6,575 nucleotides of DNA from assembly GCA_905202115.1 (NCBI GenBank), contig CAJKQZ010000139.1, positions 1 through 6,575 of the forward strand. The letters run 5' to 3'. Both the position numbers and the translations under genes were made by a program. The notes beneath the pieces were generated by a model. The model worked only from the letters and a program-made list of their open reading frames with translations, was not told where the DNA came from and did no database searches. The DNA comes from an uncultured Prevotellaceae bacterium (GTDB lineage: Bacteria > Bacteroidota > Bacteroidia > Bacteroidales > Bacteroidaceae). This document shows, piece after piece, positions 6,526 to 6,575 of this stretch (the stretch's first letter is position 1; the number at the start of each line of letters is the position of its first letter).

Positions 6526-6575
6526 AAAATATGTCTGAGATATTTTAAAATATCTCAGACATATTTTGAATTATC
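6526..6575 (+). repeat. intergenic repeat element, copy 3 (left end only)
   Basis: Units start at 6528, 6549 and 6570, again exactly 21 bases apart; the third (ATTATC) is cut by the window edge. Units 1 and 2 form a perfect 42-bp palindrome without spacer: AAAATATGTCTGAGATATTTT spans 6526-6546 with its complement at 6547-6567. The core TATGTCTGAGATA is identical to copy 2; the centre differs (TTTTAAAA here, TTTTGAAT in copy 2). It lies 158 bases downstream of the glycoside hydrolase stop, in the same orientation as the other copies. Confidence 0.85.

Overview
The window looks like a chromosomal segment from a member of the Bacteroidales (Bacteroidota). Three things point there. The DNA polymerase I N-terminus (MNKLYLLDAYALIYRAYYAL) and the prenyl synthase are of the Bacteroidales type. 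None of the three genes has a Shine-Dalgarno sequence. The putative promoters fit the Bacteroidota -7 element TAnnTTTG. Family or genus cannot be decided from the sequence alone.

Layout: bases 1-195 are non-coding and begin with the tail of a repeat element (copy 1). polA, a full-length DNA polymerase I, lies on the minus strand (196-2961). An 84-bp divergent promoter region separates it from a plus-strand trans-polyprenyl diphosphate synthase (3046 onward). That gene appears to carry a small deletion about ten codons before its expected end. The expected stop (TAG at 4011-4013) is out of frame, and the reading frame now runs to 4104, straight through the gene's own rho-independent terminator (4036-4064). 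A 380-bp gene-poor stretch follows and holds repeat copy 2 (4211-4298). Next comes a plus-strand gene for a secreted clan GH-A glycoside hydrolase of 626 residues (4487-6367), with an apparent large insertion between barrel strands 7 and 8. The window ends inside repeat copy 3 (6526-6575).

The genes do not form a pathway: one serves DNA replication and repair, one isoprenoid quinone side-chain synthesis, and one extracellular glycan breakdown. The feature tying the window together is the intergenic repeat. It is built from 21-nt units (ATTATCT or a close variant at an exact 21-nt step). The first two units form a long perfect inverted repeat, and the last unit ends in TGCGGGAAGTTTTTT. All three copies share one orientation, whatever the direction of the neighbouring genes. 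I do not recognise this element as a named family, and it is the best candidate here for something undescribed.
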